This document shows positions 8,713 through 15,586 of a stretch of DNA of 64,000 nucleotides, in pieces. Made by a program: the position numbers and the translations under genes. The stretch comes from Bacteroidia bacterium (GTDB lineage: Bacteria; Bacteroidota; Bacteroidia; Chitinophagales; UBA2359). The notes beneath the pieces are model-generated. The model had not been told where the DNA came from, made no database searches, and was given only the letters and a program-made list of their open reading frames with translations. Position 1 is the stretch's first letter. Every line of letters begins with the position of its first letter. Location: NCBI GenBank assembly GCA_030427245.1, contig JAUHXA010000034.1:1-64000 (forward strand). The letters run 5' to 3'.

Positions 8713-9489
8713 TTATCCCATAGTTCCCTTCACCAATCCTCCATCTACACTAATGGTTTGTCCTGTGATAAAACGACTCACAGGAGACAATAGCCACAAA
8801 GCCAAAGATGCCAGGTCCGTCGCTTCACCCATTTGACCTGTCTTAGTTTGGCCTGCAAAAGCGGCTCGGGCTTCTTCGATGGTAATGCCTTCGTTTTCGC
8901 TTTTTTTCTTCAAAAGGCGGTCAATAGCGGGTGTTGCATGGTAGCCTGGTGCAAGAATGTTGAGATTTACACCATGATGAGCGATTTCTTCCGAAAGTGT
9001 TTTCACAAAACCGACTACACCTAACCTCAAAGAGTTGCTCAAGACTAGGTTTTCAACAGGTTGTTTGACCGACACGCTTTCTATATATACCAAACGACCG
9101 TATTTTTGTGCAATCAGTTTGGGAGCTAATGCTTGGGTGATTTCTACTTTCCATCGCAAGATTGTTTGATAGGCCTCGTCCCAATCTTCCAAAGCGGTTT
9201 CCAAAAACGACATAGCTGGCGGTCCTCCTGCATTGACCAACATACCCGATAAGTGTCGCTCACCGACTTGTGCAACGATTCGTTGTATGGTCTCGGATTG
9301 GGTAATGTCACCTACAATGCCTTCAATTTGCTGGGGAGCACTGGCAACAAGTTCTTCGATTTTGTCTTTGCCTCTAGCGACTGCAACAATGTTTGCGCCT
9401 TCTTCGAGTAGTGCTTGGGTAATCGCTAAGCCGAATCCGCTGGTGGCTCCACCTACGATGAATAGTTGATTTTTTATGTCTAATTGCAT
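8713..9489 (-). CDS. SDR family oxidoreductase lacking the canonical YxxxK
   Basis: A 258-residue short-chain dehydrogenase/reductase fold protein. The nucleotide-binding motif GGATSGFG begins at residue 13. The acidic patch, NAGGPPAM (NNAG equivalent), and the C-terminal LAPGYHATP and ITGQTISVDGG segments are all present. The active-site stretch reads NLVLSNSLRLG where the family normally has YxASKAAL, so both the catalytic Tyr and Lys are absent. A recognised SDR subgroup shares this NLxLSNxxR pattern. The protein may be an atypical reductase or a binding protein; the substrate is unknown. It lies 94 bases downstream of the ICMT-like gene on the same strand with no clear promoter between, so cotranscription is likely. 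Confidence 0.88.
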   Translation of the reverse strand: MQLDIKNQLFIVGGATSGFGLAITQALLEEGANIVAVARGKDKIEELVASAPQQIEGIVGDITQSETIQRIVAQVGERHLSGMLVNAGGPPAMSFLETALEDWDEAYQTILRWKVEITQALAPKLIAQKYGRLVYIESVSVKQPVENLVLSNSLRLGVVGFVKTLSEEIAHHGVNLNILAPGYHATPAIDRLLKKKSENEGITIEEARAAFAGQTKTGQMGEATDLASLALWLLSPVSRFITGQTISVDGGLVKGTMG

Positions 9490-9583
9490 TTTTTTATGTT
9501 TTTAGGTTGATAGTTGTATTTTAGTTTTTGTGCTTTGTTTTTTAGGTGTTTGAATTTGTAGTTTAAGTTTGCTTTGGGACTTT

Positions 9584-10150
9584 CTACTCCTTCTCCATTT
9601 CTTCCTCTGCTTCATCTTGCCATTGCTGCAATCGTGGAAGCCATCGAGGGACATTTTGGCGATAACGTTCATAGCTGCTTCCAAATCGTTTTTGCAGTCC
9701 AGGTTCTTCTGAAAGTAGGAAGTAGATATGATTGACAAAGAAAAAGAGCAAAAACCAAATCAACAAATATTTAGAGCCAAAGAAAATCGCTTCTCCCAAA
9801 AGCACAAACAATACGCCTGTAATCATGGGATTTCTAACTCTTTTATAGAGACCTGCAACGACCAATTTTTGGGTGGGATTCCAAGGTGCTATTGTTCCTT
9901 TGCCAACTTTGACAAACAAGCTAATCGTGCTGATGATGAAATACAAACCAATGATAAAGAACAAAACAGCCAAGAAATAAAAAAAGAATGCTTGATTACC
10001 TTTGAAGCCCAAACCCCAATAGAAATCGTGGGTGAAGTAGAGAATCAATGTAGGAATGGTGACCAATACATTGAAGGGCAAGATTAAAATGGATAAAAGA
10101 TGTTGAAGTTTGGAGGCTGCCATAAGGTTTTTTTTGACGGTCATGAACAA
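9584..10150 (-). CDS. Isoprenylcysteine carboxyl methyltransferase-like membrane protein
   Basis: A 188-residue integral membrane protein of the ICMT/PEMT-like methyltransferase family. It has about four hydrophobic segments: two before residue 85, then one near 110-125 and one near 130-150. The conserved GLYKRVRNPMITGVL motif is present, as is a C-terminal EEPGLQKRFGSSYERYRQNVPRWLPR segment; both are hallmarks of the S-adenosylmethionine-binding C-terminal half. Bacterial members methylate small molecules or lipids, and the true substrate here is unknown. Translation may begin at the internal ATG at 10123 (MAASKLQHL) instead. It is divergent from the acidic membrane protein at 10214 and is probably followed in the transcript by the SDR gene. 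Confidence 0.82.
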   Translation of the reverse strand: MFMTVKKNLMAASKLQHLLSILILPFNVLVTIPTLILYFTHDFYWGLGFKGNQAFFFYFLAVLFFIIGLYFIISTISLFVKVGKGTIAPWNPTQKLVVAGLYKRVRNPMITGVLFVLLGEAIFFGSKYLLIWFLLFFFVNHIYFLLSEEPGLQKRFGSSYERYRQNVPRWLPRLQQWQDEAEEEMEKE

Positions 10151-10201
10151 AAGTGGAATGTAGCTATTTTAATTAAGCTTTCAAAAAAAAAGAACTATTT
10201 G

Positions 10202-10209
10202 TATCTTTG
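10202..10209 (+). promoter_or_regulatory. -7 element TATCTTTG directly before a start codon
   Basis: TATCTTTG fits TAnnTTTG and ends only four bases before the ATG at 10214, which would give a leaderless or nearly leaderless transcript. No TTG box is seen about 20 bases upstream. If it is a true promoter, translation might instead use the internal ATG at 10253. Confidence 0.4.
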
Positions 10210-10213
10210 AATT

Positions 10214-11530
10214 ATGCCAAAGATTTCAACAGATTACCTCATCACTATAGGGATGGCGATTGCCATGCTGATATTCTGGTTTTTATTTGCCAGTATGCGG
10301 TGGCTAATTGTTTTGGCGAGCTCGGTATTGTTGGGTTTGTTTATCAGTAATTTATTTATTGCTTATGTCAATAATCGAGTTATTAAGCAGTTCGCTTTTT
10401 TGAATAGGCAGCTGCATGTTCATTTAGACATTCCCGAAACAAGGTTGTTCAACTTTCGATGGATTTACCCCAGCTTGCAGGGACATTATCTTCAACGACG
10501 AATACAGGTCTTTACGAGTACGCAGTCTGTTTCTAACAGCAAACGAGAAGTCCCTTTCACTACCATAAGCGTAGATGCACCTTTTGGAGGGCGTTCTTTT
10601 TCTATTCGCCCAGAAGCATTGGGGAAAAAGTTTACCAAGTTTTTTTACAACAAAAAGAAAGTAACTCAGGACAAGACTTTTGATAGAAAGTTTGATGTAG
10701 GTGGAGATGATTTGAAGTATGTAGGAGGCTTGTTGGATGGAGCAATAAGGGAGATTTTGAACGAAGGCATTTTGTCGAGAGACAGTTATTTGGAGTTTAA
10801 AAATGGTCAATTCAGCTACACTGAGCAGACGGTTATGAACGCAAATTTTAAAAGGCGGCGATTTGAAAAGATTATTTTGGTCATGTATATGATTGCCAAA
10901 AAAATGGAAACGGGTGGTCGGCCTGCACCATTACCTCAACCAAAAGTGGAAGAAGTATTGTCACCAGAATTGTCAGAATTGCTTGACAATGAGGAGGAAC
11001 AGGGTTTTGAAGAAGAAATGGAAATGGATTTTGACGAGATGGATATGAACATGGATTTTGATGAGGACGACATGGAAGAATTTGAAGAGGAAGAAAAGGA
11101 AGGGCGTAAGTTGGAGAATGAAAAAGAAGGAACTCGTCAGTTGGACTTGTTTGAAGAAGAAGCGGGTTTCCCGAAAAGTAGAAAACTGGATACTAGTGAT
11201 GAGGATCTGTTCCGTGATGGTATTGAGGATGGAGGGAAACTTTCAGAAGAAGGGATTGATAAAAAGAAAGAAAAGAAAGAGGTATCTGCGAAGTCGTCTA
11301 AAGAGGACAAAGAGAAACCCAAGCCTGCTCCCGAAGCCCCAAAATTTGATGAATTGTTGCAGCGCCTAGAGGAAGACGAATTTGATTTGGACTTTGGAGC
11401 AGGAGATGACGACTTAGATATGGATGATTTTGATTTGGATGATATGGATTTAGACGATATCGATTTCGATTTGGACGATATGGATTTAGATGATATCGAT
11501 TTTGACAATTTTGATTTTGACGATAAGTAG
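10214..11530 (+). CDS. Membrane protein with an Asp-rich C-terminal tail
   Basis: A 438-residue protein of unknown function. Two hydrophobic segments (about residues 8-25 and 28-50) form a hairpin. A folded domain follows (about 60-235) that resembles no family I can name with confidence; it contains SVDAPFGGRSFSIRPEALGKKF and ends in a basic helix. From residue 250 the protein is extremely acidic with Lys/Glu stretches. The last 45 residues are almost only Asp, Leu, Met, Ile and Phe in a DLDDMDLDDIDF pattern encoded by 36-bp tandem repeats. The tail could bind divalent cations or a basic partner; this is inference. The convergent neighbour begins 25 bases beyond the stop codon. Confidence 0.72.
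   Translation: MPKISTDYLITIGMAIAMLIFWFLFASMRWLIVLASSVLLGLFISNLFIAYVNNRVIKQFAFLNRQLHVHLDIPETRLFNFRWIYPSLQGHYLQRRIQVFTSTQSVSNSKREVPFTTISVDAPFGGRSFSIRPEALGKKFTKFFYNKKKVTQDKTFDRKFDVGGDDLKYVGGLLDGAIREILNEGILSRDSYLEFKNGQFSYTEQTVMNANFKRRRFEKIILVMYMIAKKMETGGRPAPLPQPKVEEVLSPELSELLDNEEEQGFEEEMEMDFDEMDMNMDFDEDDMEEFEEEEKEGRKLENEKEGTRQLDLFEEEAGFPKSRKLDTSDEDLFRDGIEDGGKLSEEGIDKKKEKKEVSAKSSKEDKEKPKPAPEAPKFDELLQRLEEDEFDLDFGAGDDDLDMDDFDLDDMDLDDIDFDLDDMDLDDIDFDNFDFDDK
11432..11503 (+). repeat. Two 36-bp in-frame tandem repeats (Asp-rich)
   Basis: Units 11432-11467 and 11468-11503 each encode DLDDMDLDDIDF and differ only at synonymous bases. Further degenerate DFDLDD-type units flank them. Confidence 0.85.
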
Positions 11531-11555
11531 TAAACGAGAGTTGTAACTTTACAAA

Positions 11556-12113
11556 TTACTGTCTCAATATCCCTTTAACCGTAAAACTGTCTGCCATAAT
11601 CTTGTGATTCAATGCTTTGGGTAAAGTAATCATTGTGTTTGAATCGTTTTGAAGAGTTTGTTGATAAACTGCTGCATCGGGCAAAGTCGAGTTGATTGCC
11701 AAACTGTCTTGCATGGCTTCAAAATTGTTGTAATAGCTCTGTTCCATGTTTCCTCCAAACCAGAATGCAAGGGTCAACATAGCAATTGCCATTCCTGAAC
11801 GAATGGGGGAACGCACTGCAAACAAACTTGAAAAAACAACAAAAATACTCTCCAAACCATTTTTGACCACAGAAGGGGCAGGAGGTACTTTACTCCTTAC
11901 ATGGGCTTGAATCCCCGCTTTTGGGCAAAGGTTGGGTTGAATAGCCGCCGCAGTCTCACAGCATTGCAGCAATTTTTGGTATTCTTTGATTTGAGTTTCG
12001 TTACCCAACTGATCTACCAAAAAAGCCCTTTCAATTGCATTTAATTCTTCAAAAGATTTTTCCTTCAAAAGAGGTTCAATATCCAATACGGTCCATTTAT
12101 ATTTAGTGTTCAT
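11556..12113 (-). CDS. Hypothetical membrane protein downstream of ECF sigma factor
   Basis: A 185-residue protein with a soluble N-terminal part (about 1-100), one predicted membrane segment near 104-120 (GMAIAMLTLAFWFGG) and a short C-terminal domain. The N-terminus contains a short acidic helix bundle and two cysteines in LLQCCETAAAIQPNLCPKAG, but not the HxxxCxxC zinc motif of classical ZAS anti-sigma factors. It starts 12 bases after the sigma gene stop, so the two are an operon. The single-pass topology and position suggest an anti-sigma or accessory role. This is inferred from context, since no family signature was recognised. Confidence 0.65.
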   Translation of the reverse strand: MNTKYKWTVLDIEPLLKEKSFEELNAIERAFLVDQLGNETQIKEYQKLLQCCETAAAIQPNLCPKAGIQAHVRSKVPPAPSVVKNGLESIFVVFSSLFAVRSPIRSGMAIAMLTLAFWFGGNMEQSYYNNFEAMQDSLAINSTLPDAAVYQQTLQNDSNTMITLPKALNHKIMADSFTVKGILRQ

Positions 12114-12125
12114 GTCTGTGTTTTG

Positions 12126-12719
12126 TTAGTGTTGGTAACAAGGATTGTAGATTTCCAATTTTTCTGCCAAACATTTGGTGATGTAAAACAATCTTGACTT
12201 TACGGTGCCTTCCGAGCAGTTCATCGTTTCGCTGATTTCTTTGATAGAAAAATGCTCCTGATAACGCAGCAAAAAAGTGGTCCGTTTGGTTTCGTTCATC
12301 TGCTCCAATTCTTCGTAGAGCAATGACTTAAAAGCTTCACAATCCATCTGTTTGTCAATACGAGGCAATACGATGTCGTCTGCCGTTGCATTGAAGTCGC
12401 CCAAATATTGACTGCCATTTCTGCGAACCTCCAATCGGCGGTATTCGTTTTTGCACATATTGGCGGCAAGGGTGAAAATCCAAGTCGAAAATCGCCGCTT
12501 CTCGTCAAAAAGATGGGGTTTTTCGACTACCTTCAAAAAAAGGTCTTGCAGAAAGTCCTGCGCCTTTTCTTCGTTTCGTCCCAACATCCGATAAAAATAA
12601 TGCAACATTCGCTGACTATACCGTTCATAGAGCGTGTCGAATGCTTTTGTGTCGCCTAAGCGAATCCACTGCATTAATTTTTCGTCGTTGGTTTTTTTGT
12701 ACTTGTTTTTAAAAAACAT
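12126..12719 (-). CDS. ECF-type RNA polymerase sigma factor
   Basis: A 197-residue sigma-70 family factor of the extracytoplasmic function type. Region 2 spans about 20-90 (KAFDTLYERYSQRMLHYFYRML and AQDFLQDLFLKVVEKP, the core- and -10-binding helices). Region 4 spans about 130-190, with the helix-turn-helix FSIKEISETMNCSEGTVKSRL. The longest frame begins at 12860, but its first 47 codons run through a heptamer microsatellite and have poor composition. The ATG at 12719 (MFFKNKYKK) is the natural start. The gene is followed at 12 bases by a single-pass membrane protein and preceded, on the same strand, by a tandem TonB_C protein. The regulon is unknown. Confidence 0.9.
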   Translation of the reverse strand: MFFKNKYKKTNDEKLMQWIRLGDTKAFDTLYERYSQRMLHYFYRMLGRNEEKAQDFLQDLFLKVVEKPHLFDEKRRFSTWIFTLAANMCKNEYRRLEVRRNGSQYLGDFNATADDIVLPRIDKQMDCEAFKSLLYEELEQMNETKRTTFLLRYQEHFSIKEISETMNCSEGTVKSRLFYITKCLAEKLEIYNPCYQH

Positions 12720-12820
12720 CTTGAAGATTTCAGGTGTCCTATTGACAAATTCATAGGGGTTTACACGCCATTTGTAGGGAGGTTCAATTTTAGGGTAAAA
12801 AAATGAGAATTTTATTTTTT

Positions 12821-12876
12821 CCCACTTCCCACTTCCCACTTCCCACTTCCCACTCCTCACTTCCTACTTTTTACTT
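12821..12876. repeat. Heptanucleotide microsatellite (CCCACTT)n
   Basis: Eight consecutive 7-bp units: four perfect CCCACTT, then CCCACTC, CTCACTT, CCTACTT and TTTACTT, decaying from left to right. The array overlaps the last codons and stop of the TonB_C protein gene (stop at 12857-12859) and lies in the spacer before the sigma factor gene. Slippage would alter that spacer length or the protein's C-terminus. Confidence 0.9.
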
Positions 12877-13879
12877 TAAGCATTCTTCCTCTACCTCCTC
12901 CAACTATCTTGTATCGAACAGGAAGCACATAGGAAACCCGAACTGCTTCCCCTGCAATTTTACCAGGATTCCATTTCGGAAACAAACGAATCACTCTCAA
13001 AGCCTCCTCGTCACAGGCTTCTCCGCCTGCAATGCCCTGCTTGACATGTATTTGCTTCAATGTTCCATCTTCCATCACCGTAAAGCCCACATAGACCGTA
13101 CCTTGAATGCCATTCTCCCTTGCTTCAGCTGGATATTTTATGTTTGAATAGAGAAAAAGATTGGCCTCTTTATCCTCCTCCTTATAAGAAGGCATTTCGG
13201 GAACAGTCTTGTAAACGGGAACGCCATCTGCCCCAACTCTATCCAGTTCAATCCCTTCACCTTCAATAATATTAGGAGCTTTATTTGAAGGGTGTTTGGG
13301 CGTGATTTCCGTATTCATTTTTATCTTTTGTTTGCTCTTCAATTCCTCCGCCTGTTTGTTCATCGGAATCAATTGTTTGTTTTGATTTGTTGGTTTTGGG
13401 GGGGTATTTGTATTGGTAGGTCTGATAGGTTCTGGTTTTAGAGGAAGCCCCATTTTAAATCTAATCGGCAAATTGAAATAGACAGGAACGGGAACGCCTC
13501 TTTGCCTGCCAGGTGTCCATTTGGGCATAGATTGAACCAACCTTAAAGCTTCTTCGTTGAGCCCAAATCCATTAGGAGTAATTCCTCTAATAATTTTGAT
13601 ATCGTACAAGGAGCCATCCTTCAAAACTACAAACTTGACATAAACTGTACCTTGTATATTGGCAGCTTTTGCCTCTTGAGGGTATTGAAGGTTGTCTTCG
13701 AGGTATTGATACATAGCCGTTTCCCCGCCCGGAAAAGTAGGCATTTGTTCTACCACTACAAATATTTCATCTGGAGGAATCGTATCCAAAGGCATTGTTG
13801 TAGTTGTTGTTAGTGCCTTCAATGATACATTGCAAAACGCAAATACAAACAATAAAAGAGTCAAACATTTCTTTATCAT
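12857..13879 (-). CDS. TonB C-terminal domain protein with two TonB_C domains
   Basis: A 340-residue exported or inner-membrane-anchored protein. A hydrophobic N-terminal segment (MIKKCLTLLLFVFAFCNVSL) is followed by two TonB_C-like domains, about 45-140 and 235-325, joined by a Pro/Asn/Lys-rich linker. Each domain has the family pattern YPxEAxxxxIQGTVYVxFxVxxDGxL, then EEALRxVxxxPKWxPG. Such proteins may link proton motive force to outer-membrane receptors, or may be periplasmic binding proteins, since the proline-rich spanning region here is short. ATG 13879 is preferred over 13927 because of the signal sequence and a -7 element at 13915-13922. It ends 137 bases before the sigma factor start, so the two may share a transcript. 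Confidence 0.85.
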   Translation of the reverse strand: MIKKCLTLLLFVFAFCNVSLKALTTTTTMPLDTIPPDEIFVVVEQMPTFPGGETAMYQYLEDNLQYPQEAKAANIQGTVYVKFVVLKDGSLYDIKIIRGITPNGFGLNEEALRLVQSMPKWTPGRQRGVPVPVYFNLPIRFKMGLPLKPEPIRPTNTNTPPKPTNQNKQLIPMNKQAEELKSKQKIKMNTEITPKHPSNKAPNIIEGEGIELDRVGADGVPVYKTVPEMPSYKEEDKEANLFLYSNIKYPAEARENGIQGTVYVGFTVMEDGTLKQIHVKQGIAGGEACDEEALRVIRLFPKWNPGKIAGEAVRVSYVLPVRYKIVGGGRGRMLKVKSRK

Positions 13880-13894
13880 GGTCTTAACTTTTGT

Positions 13895-13930
13895 AAGTTG
13901 TCTAATTTCTACTTCAAAATTAGACAACTT
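13895..13930. promoter_or_regulatory. Perfect 14-bp palindrome overlapping the TonB_C gene promoter
   Basis: AAGTTGTCTAATTT (13895-13908) and AAATTAGACAACTT (13917-13930) are perfect inverted repeats with an 8-nt spacer. The minus-strand -7 element TAATTTTG (13922-13915) lies inside the right arm. The position suits an operator. On RNA it would also form a hairpin in the short leader, but no T-run follows on the minus strand, so a terminator for the preceding GNAT gene is unlikely. Confidence 0.6.
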
Positions 13931-13951
13931 TTTGTGAAAGTCGTTTAGAAT

Positions 13952-14422
13952 TCATCTCTCCCAATCCAACTTCAAATAAATCTCTATATCCGTTTCTTTA
14001 ATGAAAATCGTAAAGCCCAATCGTTTGTAAAACTCCAGTGTTCGGGGGTTTTCCTTGTGAACACTTGTGGCGATAAACTCTGTTTCTGGATTCATTTGAA
14101 GTCTGTGAAGGACTTCTTTCATAGCCGCTTCTCCATAACCCTGCCCTTGAAATCGTTGGTCGACCATCAATCGCATGATGAAACCCACGCCCTCCATCAA
14201 TTGATACATCACAAAACCCCGCATTTCGTCCTCTGCTTCAATGGATCTACCGATGACTTCTTCTCCATAAATCGCAAAAGGATGAAGCAAGGGATTGGTT
14301 TTAGCTTGTGCCAAAGAATACAAGTTGCTGGCAACAAACTTTTTTTGGTCGTCAGCAACTGATAATTTGATGCAAGGATGAAAGAGTTCACGTGTAATGT
14401 GTCGTAAGGTAATTTTAGTCAT
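13952..14422 (-). CDS. GNAT family N-acetyltransferase
   Basis: A 156-residue GNAT fold protein that would transfer an acetyl group from acetyl-CoA to an unknown amine. The acetyl-CoA binding motif A reads LMVDQRFQGQGYGEAAMKEVL (QGQGYG is the R/QxxGxG/A loop) near residues 88-108. Motif B, NPRTLEFYKRLGFTI, comes near 128-142. The N-terminal half has the usual beta strands. Similar short proteins resemble spermine/spermidine acetyltransferases, but the substrate cannot be assigned. It is divergent from prmC, with an inverted repeat (14493-14512) in the shared region. Confidence 0.88.
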   Translation of the reverse strand: MTKITLRHITRELFHPCIKLSVADDQKKFVASNLYSLAQAKTNPLLHPFAIYGEEVIGRSIEAEDEMRGFVMYQLMEGVGFIMRLMVDQRFQGQGYGEAAMKEVLHRLQMNPETEFIATSVHKENPRTLEFYKRLGFTIFIKETDIEIYLKLDWER

Positions 14423-14492
14423 TATTTCGTTTGTTGAATAGAAGGTGATAAGATGTATTTTCCAACCCTAATAATCTCCTGTAAGTTCAATC

Positions 14493-14512
14493 TGACACAA
14501 TAATTTGTGTCA
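14493..14512. promoter_or_regulatory. Inverted repeat in the GNAT-prmC divergent region
   Basis: TGACACAA (14493-14500), spacer TAAT, then TTGTGTCA (14505-14512): a perfect 8-bp inverted repeat in the 232-bp gap (14423-14654) between divergent genes. It is a candidate operator; nothing else distinctive is seen in the gap. Confidence 0.4.
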
Positions 14513-14654
14513 TTCTAATTGAATCTCGTTTCTCGATTTGAAGAAAAAGGAGATTTTTTTAAAAAGATACATCACGCAGTTGACTTTTTGATGTTACTTT
14601 GCAAAAGCTCTTTGGATTCCTTATCCTCCCTTTTTACAGCAAAATCAATCAGCC

Positions 14655-15533
14655 ATGTACCTCCCAACGATTCACCAATCCCAGCAACAATTGCAGAAAG
14701 CTCTTTCTGATATTTATGACCCTGAGGAAGCCAAAGCTATTGGTCAAATCGTATTGGAGTATCTCACTGAAATGAGCAGACTTTCACTTCAACTAAATAA
14801 AAATCAAAGTCTTACTGCAGAACAATTTCAGGAATTGAATCAAATCATTCCTCGATTGCTGCAAAAAGAACCCGTTCAATATGTCTTGGGAGAAGCCGAC
14901 TTTTATGGACTCAAATTGAAGGTCAATCCCTCTGTGTTGATTCCCCGACAAGAGACAGAGGAGTTGGTGCATTGGATAGTGGAATCCATTTCAACCGACT
15001 TTCCGAAACAGGTTGATACACTCCAAATCTTAGATATTGGTGTAGGAAGTGGCTGTATTTCTTTGGCATTAAAAAATGAAGTGCCTTATGCACAGATTAC
15101 AAGCATAGATGTCAGTGAAAAAGCACTGCAAATAGCCCAAGAAAATTCAGATAAGCTGCAATTGCCAATTCTCTTGCGCCAAATAGATGTTTTGAATAGG
15201 ACACTTTGGGACTTGTTGCCCAAGTTTGACATCATTGTAAGCAATCCTCCTTATATTTGTGAAAGTGAAAAAGACTTGATGGATGAAAATGTAGTGGCTC
15301 ATGAACCAGCTCTTGCACTGTTTGTGCAAGATACCGATCCACTGATTTTCTACAAAACCATTGCTGATTTAGCTCTTTTGAAATTGCCCAAAAATGGCCT
15401 GCTTTTTTTTGAAGTGAGCGCTCATTTTGGAGAAGATTGCCGAAAAATGTTGGAAAATAAAGGTTTTCAAGCAAGACTAAAAAAAGACATAAATGGCAAT
15501 GCTCGAATGATTCAAGCGACTTTTCCTAAATAA
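14655..15533 (+). CDS. prmC: Peptide chain release factor N5-glutamine methyltransferase PrmC
   Basis: A 292-residue PrmC (HemK), which methylates the GGQ glutamine of release factors RF1 and RF2. An N-terminal helical domain (1-90) precedes RLLQKEPVQYVLGEADFYG and the PRQETEELV segment, both diagnostic. The SAM-binding motif DIGVGSGCISLAL begins near residue 127, and the catalytic NPPY motif (SNPPYICESE) near residue 197. Length and order match the family. In many genomes it is adjacent to prfA; that is not the case here. The M14 peptidase gene starts 53 bases downstream and may be read through. Confidence 0.95.
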   Translation: MYLPTIHQSQQQLQKALSDIYDPEEAKAIGQIVLEYLTEMSRLSLQLNKNQSLTAEQFQELNQIIPRLLQKEPVQYVLGEADFYGLKLKVNPSVLIPRQETEELVHWIVESISTDFPKQVDTLQILDIGVGSGCISLALKNEVPYAQITSIDVSEKALQIAQENSDKLQLPILLRQIDVLNRTLWDLLPKFDIIVSNPPYICESEKDLMDENVVAHEPALALFVQDTDPLIFYKTIADLALLKLPKNGLLFFEVSAHFGEDCRKMLENKGFQARLKKDINGNARMIQATFPK

Positions 15534-15586
15534 CAACGAACTATTTATATCATTCTTCACCATACTGCAAATCAATTTTTCTATCC

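Noticed and set aside
12720-12860. N-terminal extension of the ECF sigma factor to 12860
   Set aside because: It translates a heptamer repeat and has no sigma-like sequence; the ATG at 12719 fits the family length.
14519-14710. 63-codon frame starting in the GNAT-prmC gap
   Set aside because: It overlaps the real prmC start in another frame, has low-complexity composition and no homologous features.
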